64,000 bases of DNA from Lachnospiraceae bacterium UBA3804 (GTDB taxonomy: Bacteria; Bacillota; Clostridia; Lachnospirales; Lachnospiraceae). The notes beneath the pieces were generated by a model that saw nothing but the letters and a program-made list of their open reading frames with translations, was not told the DNA's origin and ran no database searches. Each line of letters starts with the position of its first letter. The first letter of the stretch is position 1. The translations under genes and the position numbers were made by a program. The stretch spans positions 40,682 to 104,681 of the forward strand of contig DFEK01000012.1 in assembly GCA_002368665.1 (NCBI GenBank), written 5' to 3'. Positions 7,468-14,654 of this stretch are shown piece after piece.

Positions 7468-8802
7468 ATGAGAACCATTCAGCTACCTGTAGATGTAAAA
7501 TTAATAATCAATAAGCTTCAAGAGGCAGGATTTGAGGCGTTCGCCGTGGGCGGATGCGTCAGAGACTGCCTTCTTGGCATGGCTCCGAAGGATTGGGATA
7601 TCACCACGTCCGCGAAGCCGGAAGAGGTGAAGGCGGTCTTCGGACATACCATCGATACCGGAATCAAGCACGGAACGGTTACCGTGATGCGCTCCGGCAC
7701 AGGATACGAGATCACAACCTATCGTGTGGACGGAGAGTATGAGGACGGGCGTCATCCGAAGCAGGTTTCCTATACGGCGAGTCTGACCGAGGACCTGAAA
7801 CGCAGGGATTTTACAATCAATGCGATGGCATATAATGACGAGCGTGGGCTGGTGGACTGCTTCGGCGGAGAAGAGGATCTGAAGGCCGGGATTATCAGGG
7901 CGGTCGGAGAACCGGGGGAGCGCTTCGAAGAGGATGCGCTCAGAATGCTCCGCGCGGTCCGCTTCGCGGCAAGTCTGGATTTTGAGATCGAAGAAAAAAC
8001 CAAAGAGGCCGTTAAGGCTCTTTCCGGAAATCTTTTCAAGGTGAGTGCGGAGAGAATCCAGGCGGAATTGGTTAAGACCTTAAGTAGCGCACATCCGGAG
8101 AAATTCCTTCTGGCACATGAACTCGGCCTTACGAAGGTGTTCCTGCCCGAATTTGACCGCATGATGGAAACGGCCCAGAATAACCCGAACCATCGCTACA
8201 CGGTCGGAATGCATACGATAGAGTGCTTAAAGTATATTGACGCTAACAAGGATCTGCGCCTTACGATGCTTTTCCATGATATGGGCAAACCGGGGTGCCA
8301 TACGACGGATGAGGAGGGCATTGATCATTTTCACGGCCATCCGGCGGTTTCCGCATCCATTGCGGATGAAGTTTTAAAAAGGCTCAAATTCGACAATCAC
8401 ACAATAGACAAGGTCTGCAGGCTTTGCAGATACCATGATCTGCGCATTGAACCGAACCGGAAGGCCATGCGAAGAGCCATGGCAAATATCGGGGAAGATC
8501 TATTCCCGGACTTCTTTGCGGTCCAGCATGCGGATGTTCTGGGACAGAGCGATTTTCACCGCAAGGAGAAGCTGGCGTGGATTGAGGAAAATAAACGGGA
8601 TTATGAGCAGATCCTTCGGGATAAAGAGTGCATTTCCCTGAAAGATCTGGCTGTCTCCGGAAAGGATTTGATCGAGGCCGGAATTGCACCCGGAAAAGAG
8701 GTCGGAGAAATTCTAAACCGGATGTTAAATGAAGTTATCGAACACCCCGAAAATAACGAAAAATCGGCACTTTTTGAGTTATGTCTACCAAAAATGCCCT
8801 AA
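7468..8802 (+). CDS. cca: CCA-adding tRNA nucleotidyltransferase
   Basis: A 444-residue class II enzyme that builds or repairs the CCA tail of tRNAs from CTP and ATP. Visible motifs are the nucleotidyltransferase signature VGGCVRDCLLG followed by the metal-binding DWDITT, the RRDFTINAMA motif, the EDALRMLRAVRFAA neck, and a C-terminal HD-type domain (LFHDMGKPG) as in the multifunctional or Firmicutes-type enzymes. The gene starts 45 bp after the ligase fusion. The gap holds an imperfect inverted repeat (CGACAGTTG/CAACTGTTCG) close to the start, and no obvious Shine-Dalgarno other than GAGGTAA. Confidence 0.93.
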   Translation: MRTIQLPVDVKLIINKLQEAGFEAFAVGGCVRDCLLGMAPKDWDITTSAKPEEVKAVFGHTIDTGIKHGTVTVMRSGTGYEITTYRVDGEYEDGRHPKQVSYTASLTEDLKRRDFTINAMAYNDERGLVDCFGGEEDLKAGIIRAVGEPGERFEEDALRMLRAVRFAASLDFEIEEKTKEAVKALSGNLFKVSAERIQAELVKTLSSAHPEKFLLAHELGLTKVFLPEFDRMMETAQNNPNHRYTVGMHTIECLKYIDANKDLRLTMLFHDMGKPGCHTTDEEGIDHFHGHPAVSASIADEVLKRLKFDNHTIDKVCRLCRYHDLRIEPNRKAMRRAMANIGEDLFPDFFAVQHADVLGQSDFHRKEKLAWIEENKRDYEQILRDKECISLKDLAVSGKDLIEAGIAPGKEVGEILNRMLNEVIEHPENNEKSALFELCLPKMP

Positions 8803-8859
8803 TTTAGGGAAAAAATCGAAAAAAAGTGCCAAAAACCCCTATATTTTGTGGTATTTACC

Positions 8860-8888
8860 TTGACAAACGACCTAAAAACTACTATAAA
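8860..8888 (+). promoter_or_regulatory. Strong promoter of the HU gene
   Basis: Perfect TTGACA (8860-8865), a 17-bp spacer and TATAAA (8883-8888). It lies 65 bp before the HU start, as expected for an abundant nucleoid protein. Confidence 0.88.
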
Positions 8889-8953
8889 TAGAGTATACGG
8901 TGAGTACGCCGTAGAAGCAAATACAGTTTAATTAAAAAGAGGAGGAGTTCATA

Positions 8954-9235
8954 ATGAACAAGACAGAATTAGTTGCAGCTATCGCTGATCAGGCAAAGTT
9001 ATCCAAGAAAGATGCTGAAGCAGCAGTTAACGCTTTTACCGAAGTTGTTAAGAAAGAATTAAAGAAGAAAGACGGAAAGGTTCAGTTAGTTGGATTCGGT
9101 ACTTTCGATGTTGCTAAGAGAGCAGCTAGAGAAGGCAGAAACCCTCAGACCGGCGCTAAGATGAAGATTAAAGCTTCCAAGGCTCCCAGATTCAAAGCTG
9201 GCAAGGCTCTCAAGGATGCTGTAAACGCTAAATAA
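8954..9235 (+). CDS. hup: HU family DNA-binding protein
   Basis: A 93-residue histone-like protein that bends DNA without sequence specificity as a dimer. It begins MNKTELVAAIA and carries the GFGTF turn, the RNPQTG arm and KAPRFKAGKALK, all standard HU positions; length is normal. The ATG follows AGAGGAGG. It has its own consensus promoter and terminator, so it is probably a monocistronic, highly expressed gene. Confidence 0.97.
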   Translation: MNKTELVAAIADQAKLSKKDAEAAVNAFTEVVKKELKKKDGKVQLVGFGTFDVAKRAAREGRNPQTGAKMKIKASKAPRFKAGKALKDAVNAK

Positions 9236-9258
9236 TTGAGCTGTAGAATGTAATTCAA

Positions 9259-9287
9259 AGAGCCGTCTCGAATGAGGCGGCTCTTTT
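9259..9287 (+). terminator. Terminator of the HU gene
   Basis: AGAGCCGTCTC/GAGGCGGCTCT stem with a GAAT loop followed by TTTTT. Confidence 0.85.
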
Positions 9288-9343
9288 TGCGCGATACAGC
9301 TGTCAGGCATGCAACTCGATTGCGCGATACGGAAAGGATAATC

Positions 9344-9583
9344 ATGCGACTGGATAAATATTTAAAGGTCTCCCGCCTGATCAAACGCAGAACCGTGGCC
9401 AACGAGGCCTGCGATGCGGGAAGAGTAAGTGTAAACGATAAGGTAGTCAAGGCTTCCTACGATGTAAAAGTGGGCGATAAGATCTCCATCCGCTTCGGAG
9501 ACAAGTCCGTGGAGGCGGAGGTTTTAAGCATTGCGGAGACCGTTCGTAAAGAAGAAGCGAAGGAAATGTTCCGCTATTTGTAA
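9344..9583 (+). CDS. rqcP: RqcP/YabO-type S4-domain RNA-binding protein
   Basis: A 79-residue protein that is essentially one S4 domain (MRLDKYLKVSRLIKRRTVANEACDAG, then VGDKISIRF). RqcP works with RqcH in ribosome-associated quality control, where it binds stalled 50S subunits and supports alanine tailing. The start at 9344 follows GGAAAGGA by 5 nt; the upstream in-frame ATG falls in the HU terminator. Position before divIC, tilS, hpt and ftsH is the classic yabO location. The usual yabP and yabQ sporulation genes are missing from this slot. Confidence 0.9.
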   Translation: MRLDKYLKVSRLIKRRTVANEACDAGRVSVNDKVVKASYDVKVGDKISIRFGDKSVEAEVLSIAETVRKEEAKEMFRYL

Positions 9584-9589
9584 ACCGGC

Positions 9590-9656
9590 TTTTGTGGAAA
9601 GGTTACATAAGTTAACCACAAAATATGGTAAAGGTTAACATAAGCAACCACAAAAA
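9590..9656. repeat. Repeated and inverted motif upstream of divIC
   Basis: The motif AAAGGTTACATAAGTTAACCACAAAA (in two forms) occurs twice in tandem, at about 9598-9623 and 9630-9656. The first copy is also the right half of an inverted repeat TTTTGTGG (9590-9597)/CCACAAAA (9616-9623). It could be the rqcP terminator plus a decayed copy, or paired binding sites, just upstream of the divIC promoter. Confidence 0.6.
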
Positions 9657-9689
9657 CCCTAAAAATTAGGAAATATTTCACAAAAAAGG

Positions 9690-9718
9690 TTGACGTAATA
9701 CTTTTCCTTAGATAAAAT
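9690..9718 (+). promoter_or_regulatory. Promoter of divIC
   Basis: TTGACG (9690-9695), a 17-bp spacer and TAAAAT (9713-9718), about 90 bp upstream of the divIC start. Confidence 0.75.
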
Positions 9719-9809
9719 TAATACTGTGCTATTATGTAAACATCTCTTGATTTGCAAATGAAGAAATGCAGAGCGGAAATGAAAACGGCACAGGGGGAAA
9801 TCGGTTAAA

Positions 9810-10130
9810 ATGGCAACCTTTCAAAGAGGCACTAAGCGCTCGAGAAGACGCGGGCCCAACAACAAAACAGGTATGATATTGATCTGCATCGTGCTGGGCA
9901 TGGTAATTGCCGTAACCGTTGTACGTGTGTTAACCATAAACAAAACGCTGGAAGTATATAACGAAAAAGAAGCGTATTACAGTCAGTTGGTGCAGAAAGA
10001 GGAGAAACGCTCCGAGGAACTGGTGGATTTCGAAAAGTACACACAGACCGATGCCTACATCGAAGAAGTGGCAAAAGAACGATTCGGGCTGGTCAAGGAC
10101 GGAGAAATCATTTTTATGGCAGAAGATTAA
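9810..10130 (+). CDS. divIC: Septum formation initiator (FtsB/DivIC family)
   Basis: A 106-residue bitopic membrane protein: basic cytoplasmic tail, one membrane segment (about residues 21-43), a heptad-rich coiled coil (about 45-75) and a short external domain ending KERFGLVKDGE. DivIC/FtsB partners FtsL and DivIB/FtsQ in the divisome and helps activate septal peptidoglycan synthesis. Gene position between rqcP and tilS matches Firmicutes. It has its own promoter and a terminator. Confidence 0.9.
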   Translation: MATFQRGTKRSRRRGPNNKTGMILICIVLGMVIAVTVVRVLTINKTLEVYNEKEAYYSQLVQKEEKRSEELVDFEKYTQTDAYIEEVAKERFGLVKDGEIIFMAED

Positions 10131-10158
10131 CGGTCGACACGGTGTCGGCCGTTTTTGT
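10130..10158 (+). terminator. Terminator of divIC
   Basis: ACGGTCGACAC/GTGTCGGCCGT stem with one wobble pair and a GT-rich loop, followed by TTTTTG. It begins at the divIC stop codon. Confidence 0.8.
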
Positions 10159-10172
10159 TTGCCGGGGAATTA

Positions 10173-10181
10173 TGCTATAAT
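10173..10181 (+). promoter_or_regulatory. Extended -10 promoter of tilS
   Basis: TGCTATAAT, an extended -10 element without a good -35. It would start transcription near 10188, so the hairpin array at 10209-10399 would be in the mRNA leader. Confidence 0.6.
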
Positions 10182-10208
10182 ACATTCATATCGATGAATA
10201 TGATGATA

Positions 10209-10399
10209 GGGTCAAAAGGTCAAAAGTCGTTCGTGTTTACACGAAAACGACTTTGACCTTGGGACCCGCCGAACACGAGGAAGTAGCTGTTTACGTAGTA
10301 AACATGCGGATTCCGAGTGTTCACAGAATTGCGAGAATTGCGTAGCAATGAAGCAATTCGTCATCATGTTGGGGGCAAAAGACCTTTTGACCCCAACAT
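10209..10399 (+). repeat. Array of four hairpins in the tilS leader
   Basis: Four consecutive inverted repeats with almost no spacing. (1) 10209-10267, a long stem with AAGGTCAAA...TTTGACCTT. (2) 10271-10322, GAACAC/GTGTTC with GGAA/TTCC separated by opposed GA/GA, and GTTTAC-GTA-GTAAAC at the tip. (3) 10326-10359, GAATTGC/GCAATTC with ATTGC-GTA-GCAAT at the tip. (4) 10366-10399, ATGTTGGGG/CCCCAACAT. They end 20 nt before the tilS start. They could be a regulatory leader or nested insertion of small palindromic elements. Confidence 0.75.
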
Positions 10400-10418
10400 C
10401 ATGAATATGGGAGAAACA

Positions 10419-11834
10419 ATGATTCAAAAGGTTTACGAGTATATTGAAGAAAACCGGATGTTGCAAGACGGTCAGACCGTCGTCGTCGGAGTTTCCGGCG
10501 GCGCTGATTCCGTATGCCTTTTAACGATCCTTACGGAATATGCAAAGGCTCATCCGCTGACTCTGATCGCGGCTCATGTTCATCACGGCCTTCGTAAAAA
10601 TGCGGACGGCGATGAGGAGTATGTACGCACTCTTTGTGAAAGCCTGCATGTTCCGTTGAAGGTTCTTCATATCGATGCGGCCAAGGAGGCCGGGAAGCTG
10701 GGCGTTTCAATCGAAGAAGCCGGCCGGATGAAGAGATATGAATTTTTCAGGGAAATTTCGGCGCCTTTCGGCGCATCGGGGCGTATTGCCGTTGCCCATC
10801 ACAGAGACGATCTGTGTGAGACGGTACTGTTTCAGCTTTTCCGCGGAAGCGGTGTTCACGGCCTGCGCGGGATCCTTCCGGTGAGCGGGAATATCATCCG
10901 CCCCCTGCTTTGCGTAAGCAAAGAAGAAATCTGTTCTTATCTGGAAGCGAGGAATATTTCCTGGCGTGAGGATGAAAGCAATGAAGAGACTGTCTACGCC
11001 AGAAACCGGATCCGTCATGAAATCCTTCCGATTGCGGAACAGATTTGTCCCGGAGCGCTTAAACACATCGAAGAAGCAGCTTCGAAAATGAAAGATGTGG
11101 AAGAATTTATTGCCGCAGAAGCTGCCGGAGAGAAAAAGAATCTGGCGCTCTGTGACTCCGAAAGCGGTCAGATCCGGATCGGAAACAAGATTACGGAACT
11201 TCCGGCTGTTTTACGAAGGGAGATTCTGCTTGGCTGCCTACAGGATGTCTGCCACAAAAAGAGGGACATCGGAACCGCCCAGGTGGAGGCGCTGGAAGAA
11301 TTATTCGCTTCACAGGTCGGAAAAGAGAGGGATTTCATTTATGGAATTCACGCAAAAAGAACTTACGAAGGAGTCACACTGGCACCTTCTTCGGAATATG
11401 ATCCGGGCTTTGAAGCCGATTTGGACGAAGAATACCGAATCTCCCTTTCGGAAGAGGGGCCGGAAATCGATACATCGGACGGAATGCGGTTCACCTATTC
11501 CGTAAAAGACAGAGGAAACGACGAAATCCCGACCGGAGAAGAGAAAAAATGGTTTGATGAGGAGGAGTTACGGAATTGTGTTTCTTTTCCTTATCTGGTA
11601 CTCCGCCATCCGAAGCGGGACGATTATCTTATCATCAACCGGGACGGAGGAACGCAGAAGGTTTATGATTTTTTCAAAAATGCGAAGGTACCGGAGGAAA
11701 TGCGCGATAAACTCTGGGTGCTTGCATCCGGTCGTCAGGTACTCTGGATCGTCGGGTACCGGATGGGGGAATTCGGCAAAGTGAAAGAGGGCACGAAGAA
11801 GGTGCTGGAAATTGCAATCGTAAAAGAAGAATAG
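10419..11834 (+). CDS. tilS: tRNA(Ile)-lysidine synthase
   Basis: A 471-residue PP-loop ATPase that converts C34 of the CAU-anticodon isoleucine tRNA to lysidine, switching it from methionine to isoleucine. The ATP-binding SGGADS is at about residue 29, followed by HVHHGLR and AHHRDDLCETVLF. The C-terminal TilS domain includes LVLRHPKRDDYL and the end region LWIVGYRMGEF. I choose the ATG at 10419 because it follows GGGAG and the PP-loop is then at the normal distance; upstream in-frame codons run through the hairpin array. tilS and hpt are adjacent, as usual. Confidence 0.92.
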   Translation: MIQKVYEYIEENRMLQDGQTVVVGVSGGADSVCLLTILTEYAKAHPLTLIAAHVHHGLRKNADGDEEYVRTLCESLHVPLKVLHIDAAKEAGKLGVSIEEAGRMKRYEFFREISAPFGASGRIAVAHHRDDLCETVLFQLFRGSGVHGLRGILPVSGNIIRPLLCVSKEEICSYLEARNISWREDESNEETVYARNRIRHEILPIAEQICPGALKHIEEAASKMKDVEEFIAAEAAGEKKNLALCDSESGQIRIGNKITELPAVLRREILLGCLQDVCHKKRDIGTAQVEALEELFASQVGKERDFIYGIHAKRTYEGVTLAPSSEYDPGFEADLDEEYRISLSEEGPEIDTSDGMRFTYSVKDRGNDEIPTGEEKKWFDEEELRNCVSFPYLVLRHPKRDDYLIINRDGGTQKVYDFFKNAKVPEEMRDKLWVLASGRQVLWIVGYRMGEFGKVKEGTKKVLEIAIVKEE

Positions 11835-11854
11835 GAAAGTCAGAGGTTTTGTGA

Positions 11855-11860
11855 TAGAAT
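11855..11860 (+). promoter_or_regulatory. Possible -10 element of hpt
   Basis: TGATAGAAT contains an extended -10 (TAGAAT) between tilS and hpt, without a good -35. hpt and ftsH may therefore be transcribed partly on their own. Confidence 0.35.
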
Positions 11861-11886
11861 AGCAAAGGAAATCCGGAGGGCAAACA

Positions 11887-12414
11887 ATGGCAGAACGAAT
11901 CAAAGTGTTAATGACGGAAGAAGAAGTCGATCGTAAAATAAAGGAAATCGGCCTTTTGATCAGCAAGGATTACGAAGGAAAAGAAGTGCGCATTATCTGT
12001 ATCTTACGGGGCGCAAGTTTCTTTGCCTGCGAACTGGCCAAGAGGATCAATCTTCCCGTGACGATAGACTTTATGTCGGTTTCGAGCTACGGCGCGGGAA
12101 CCGAATCAAGCGGTCACGTAAAGATTGTGAAGGATTTGGAAGAGTCCATCGAGGGCAAGGATGTTATCGTTGTGGAAGATATTATCGATTCCGGACGGAC
12201 GTTGAGCATGCTTTTGGAGCTTTTAAAAGCAAGAAAGCCGAACAGCATCGCGCTTTGCACATTGCTTGACAAGCCTGAAAGACGTGTTGTGGATGTAGAT
12301 GTAAAGTATGTCGGCTTTCAGATTCCGGATCTGTTTGTGGTCGGATATGGACTGGACTACGACCAGAAATACAGAAATCTTCCGTATATCGGGGTAGTCG
12401 AGTTTGATAATTAG
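11887..12414 (+). CDS. hpt: Hypoxanthine phosphoribosyltransferase
   Basis: A 175-residue purine salvage enzyme that makes IMP (and GMP) from base and PRPP. The PRPP-binding loop VEDIIDSGRTL is at about residues 96-106, and the ILRGASFF and YGLDYDQKYRNLPYIG segments match the family. Length is standard. The ATG follows GGAGGG. It lies 52 bp after tilS and 24 bp before ftsH, the conserved tilS-hpt-ftsH arrangement of Firmicutes. Confidence 0.95.
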   Translation: MAERIKVLMTEEEVDRKIKEIGLLISKDYEGKEVRIICILRGASFFACELAKRINLPVTIDFMSVSSYGAGTESSGHVKIVKDLEESIEGKDVIVVEDIIDSGRTLSMLLELLKARKPNSIALCTLLDKPERRVVDVDVKYVGFQIPDLFVVGYGLDYDQKYRNLPYIGVVEFDN

Positions 12415-12438
12415 AGTTTCAGAAAGGATTTAAAGTAA

Positions 12439-14313
12439 GTGGAAAGAAAAGGAAGCGGTCTGGGGCTTGTATTTTTCTTCATTATCATTCTGCTGATCGG
12501 TGGAATCATCTTAAGCAGTCTGAATTTTTCGAAGAGCAGCTATACCAGAGGAAAACTTGAACAGGATATCAAGAGCGGATCCGTCAGCAAAGTGACGGTC
12601 AATCAGTTGCAGAATTCCAAGGGCGGTTCTGTCACGGTGGAGAAGAAAAACGGTACGGAGGAAGTTTTAAACGTTACCGATACAACGGAAATCTCCGAGT
12701 TTCTCAGACAGAACGGGCTTGATCCTTACATCGAGGCAGTGCCGAAGGAAAACTGGTTTCTGAATCATCTGCTCCCGATGCTGGTTGTGGCATTTGTCTG
12801 CATAATCTTCTTCATTATGATGATCAATGCACAGAATGCTGCCATGAACTCCGGTCCGACGTCGAAGATGATGAACTTCGGCAAGAGCCGAGCCAAAATG
12901 ATTAAAGAAAACAAATACCGTTTAACGGATGTTGCGGGCCTGAAAGAGGAAAAGGAAGACTTGGAGGAGATCATTCTTTTCTTAAAGAATCCCGAAGACT
13001 TTACGAAGGTCGGCGCAAGAATCCCCAAGGGCGTGCTTTTGGAGGGCCCTCCGGGAACCGGTAAAACTTTGCTTGCCAAGGCAATCGCCGGAGAAGCGGG
13101 TGTTCCGTTCTACAGCATTTCCGGTTCCGATTTCGTGGAAATGTATGTCGGTGTCGGCGCTTCCCGTGTCAGAGACCTCTTTGAAGAGGCGGGCACGCAT
13201 AAGCCCTGCATCATTTTTATCGATGAAATCGATGCCGTGGCAAGAAGAAGAGGTACGGGTCTCGGCGGCGGTCACGATGAGAAAGAGCAGACTTTAAACC
13301 AGTTGCTCGTAGAGATGGACGGTTTTACCGAAAACTCCGGAATTATCGTTCTTGCGGCAACCAACCGTGTGGATATCCTGGATCCGGCAATCCTTCGTCC
13401 GGGCCGTTTTGACCGCAAGATCATGATCGGAAGACCGGATGTTTCGGGCAGAGAAGAAATCCTGAACGTACATTCCAAGAATAAACCGCTCAGCGATGAG
13501 GTGGATTTAAAACAGATTGCCCAGACGACGGCAGGTTTCTCCGGAGCGGATTTGGAAAACTTATTAAACGAGGCAGCCATCCTTGCAGCCAAGAAGCAGC
13601 GCGCTTTTATTGTGCAGCAGGATATTAACGATTCCATGATCAAAGTCGGTATCGGTACGGAGAAGAAAAGCCGTCTGGTATCCGATGAAGAGAAAAAGAT
13701 CACCGCGTACCATGAATCCGGACATGCGATTCTTTTCCATGTGCTTCCCGATATGGATCCGGTATATGCGGTTTCCATCATTCCAACGGGCGGCTCGGCA
13801 GCAGGCTATACCATGCCCCTGCCGGAAAAAGACGATATGTTCCACAGCAAGGATGAAATGGAACAGGAGATCATGGTTTCCCTGGGCGGACGTATTGCGG
13901 AGGAACTCATCTTCGGCAAACTCTATACGGGCGCTTCACAGGATATTAAGAGTGCAACCGCCATGGCCAGAAATATGGTTACCCGCTACGGTATGAGCGA
14001 GAAACTCGGCATGATCAATTACGATGCGGACGGAGACGAGGTATTCATCGGCCGTGATCTGGCAAAGAACCGTCCTTACAGCGAAAAGATTGCCGGAGAG
14101 ATCGACGAAGAAGTCAAAAAGATTATTTCCGAGTGCTACGACAAGGCCAAAGCCATTCTCGAAGAGCATATGGATATCCTGCATAAGTCCGCAGCTTTGC
14201 TTCTTGAGAAGGAGAAGATCACAAGAGCTGAGTTTGAAGCCCTGTTTGGCGAGGCTGAAATGCCCGCACAAAGCGCTCCGGAAGCGCAGGAGAGTGCAGA
14301 GCAGACCGAATAG
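12439..14313 (+). CDS. ftsH: ATP-dependent zinc metalloprotease FtsH
   Basis: A 624-residue membrane AAA+ protease that degrades short-lived and misfolded membrane or cytosolic proteins. It has membrane segments at about 8-30 and 108-130, Walker A GPPGTGKT near 203, Walker B FIDEID, the second region of homology (NRVDILDPAILRPGRFDR), and the zinc site HESGH near 430. The start is GTG at 12439, 11 nt after AAAGGA. An HflK/HflC pair, known FtsH partners, is encoded at 21-23 kb in the same window. Confidence 0.96.
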   Translation: MERKGSGLGLVFFFIIILLIGGIILSSLNFSKSSYTRGKLEQDIKSGSVSKVTVNQLQNSKGGSVTVEKKNGTEEVLNVTDTTEISEFLRQNGLDPYIEAVPKENWFLNHLLPMLVVAFVCIIFFIMMINAQNAAMNSGPTSKMMNFGKSRAKMIKENKYRLTDVAGLKEEKEDLEEIILFLKNPEDFTKVGARIPKGVLLEGPPGTGKTLLAKAIAGEAGVPFYSISGSDFVEMYVGVGASRVRDLFEEAGTHKPCIIFIDEIDAVARRRGTGLGGGHDEKEQTLNQLLVEMDGFTENSGIIVLAATNRVDILDPAILRPGRFDRKIMIGRPDVSGREEILNVHSKNKPLSDEVDLKQIAQTTAGFSGADLENLLNEAAILAAKKQRAFIVQQDINDSMIKVGIGTEKKSRLVSDEEKKITAYHESGHAILFHVLPDMDPVYAVSIIPTGGSAAGYTMPLPEKDDMFHSKDEMEQEIMVSLGGRIAEELIFGKLYTGASQDIKSATAMARNMVTRYGMSEKLGMINYDADGDEVFIGRDLAKNRPYSEKIAGEIDEEVKKIISECYDKAKAILEEHMDILHKSAALLLEKEKITRAEFEALFGEAEMPAQSAPEAQESAEQTE

Positions 14314-14370
14314 TGTATAAATTGCACAACGAATATGCGAATGTTTTATGAAATTTGTGTATTCTTTCCG

Positions 14371-14399
14371 TTGCAAAAGGGGTTGCACGTTGCTATACT
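14371..14399 (+). promoter_or_regulatory. Promoter of a candidate small RNA
   Basis: TTGCAA (14371-14376), a 17-bp spacer and TATACT (14394-14399). No coding gene follows before a terminator about 90 nt downstream. Confidence 0.6.
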
Positions 14400-14405
14400 T
14401 CTTCT

Positions 14406-14495
14406 TGTAACCCCCCAATACATTATAGTTTTTTGCTATACCCCATAAGAAGAAATACCTTCTCTAAAAAGGACAGTCGAAAGGCGGTCCTTTTT
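14406..14495 (+). ncRNA. Candidate small non-coding RNA of about 90 nt
   Basis: Bounded by the promoter at 14371-14399 and a terminator (AAAAAGGAC 14466-14474/GTCCTTTTT 14487-14495). It contains a C6 run, a hairpin TATAG-T6G-CTATA and no reading frame with a ribosome site. It lies between ftsH and the GH13 gene. I do not recognise a known RNA family. Alternatively it could be the distal ftsH 3' UTR. Confidence 0.45.
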
Positions 14496-14525
14496 ACTTT
14501 GTATGGACAAATGTCCATACAAAGT
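14496..14525. repeat. Perfect 14-bp palindrome with 2-nt centre
   Basis: ACTTTGTATGGACA, then AA, then TGTCCATACAAAGT. It sits directly after the small-RNA terminator and about 65 bp before the GH13 promoter. It could be an operator for a dimeric regulator or a recombination remnant. Confidence 0.7.
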
Positions 14526-14590
14526 AAGCTTCGCTTATTATGTGCACTCGCGCGTTTATTTGTTTCCTTTACTGCGAAGCAATCGTTTTC

Positions 14591-14619
14591 TTGATAAATT
14601 CCACAATATATAGTAGAAT
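14591..14619 (+). promoter_or_regulatory. Promoter of the GH13-cdaR operon
   Basis: TTGATA (14591-14596), a 17-bp spacer and TAGAAT (14614-14619), 35 bp before the GTG start. Confidence 0.7.
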
Positions 14620-14654
14620 AAATCTGTACGGGCTCTAACCGTGGGAGGTTTTGC

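Noticed and set aside
10317..10418. Extended N-terminus of tilS
   Set aside because: The extra 34 codons run through the hairpin array, and the ATG at 10419 has a ribosome site and gives the normal PP-loop position.
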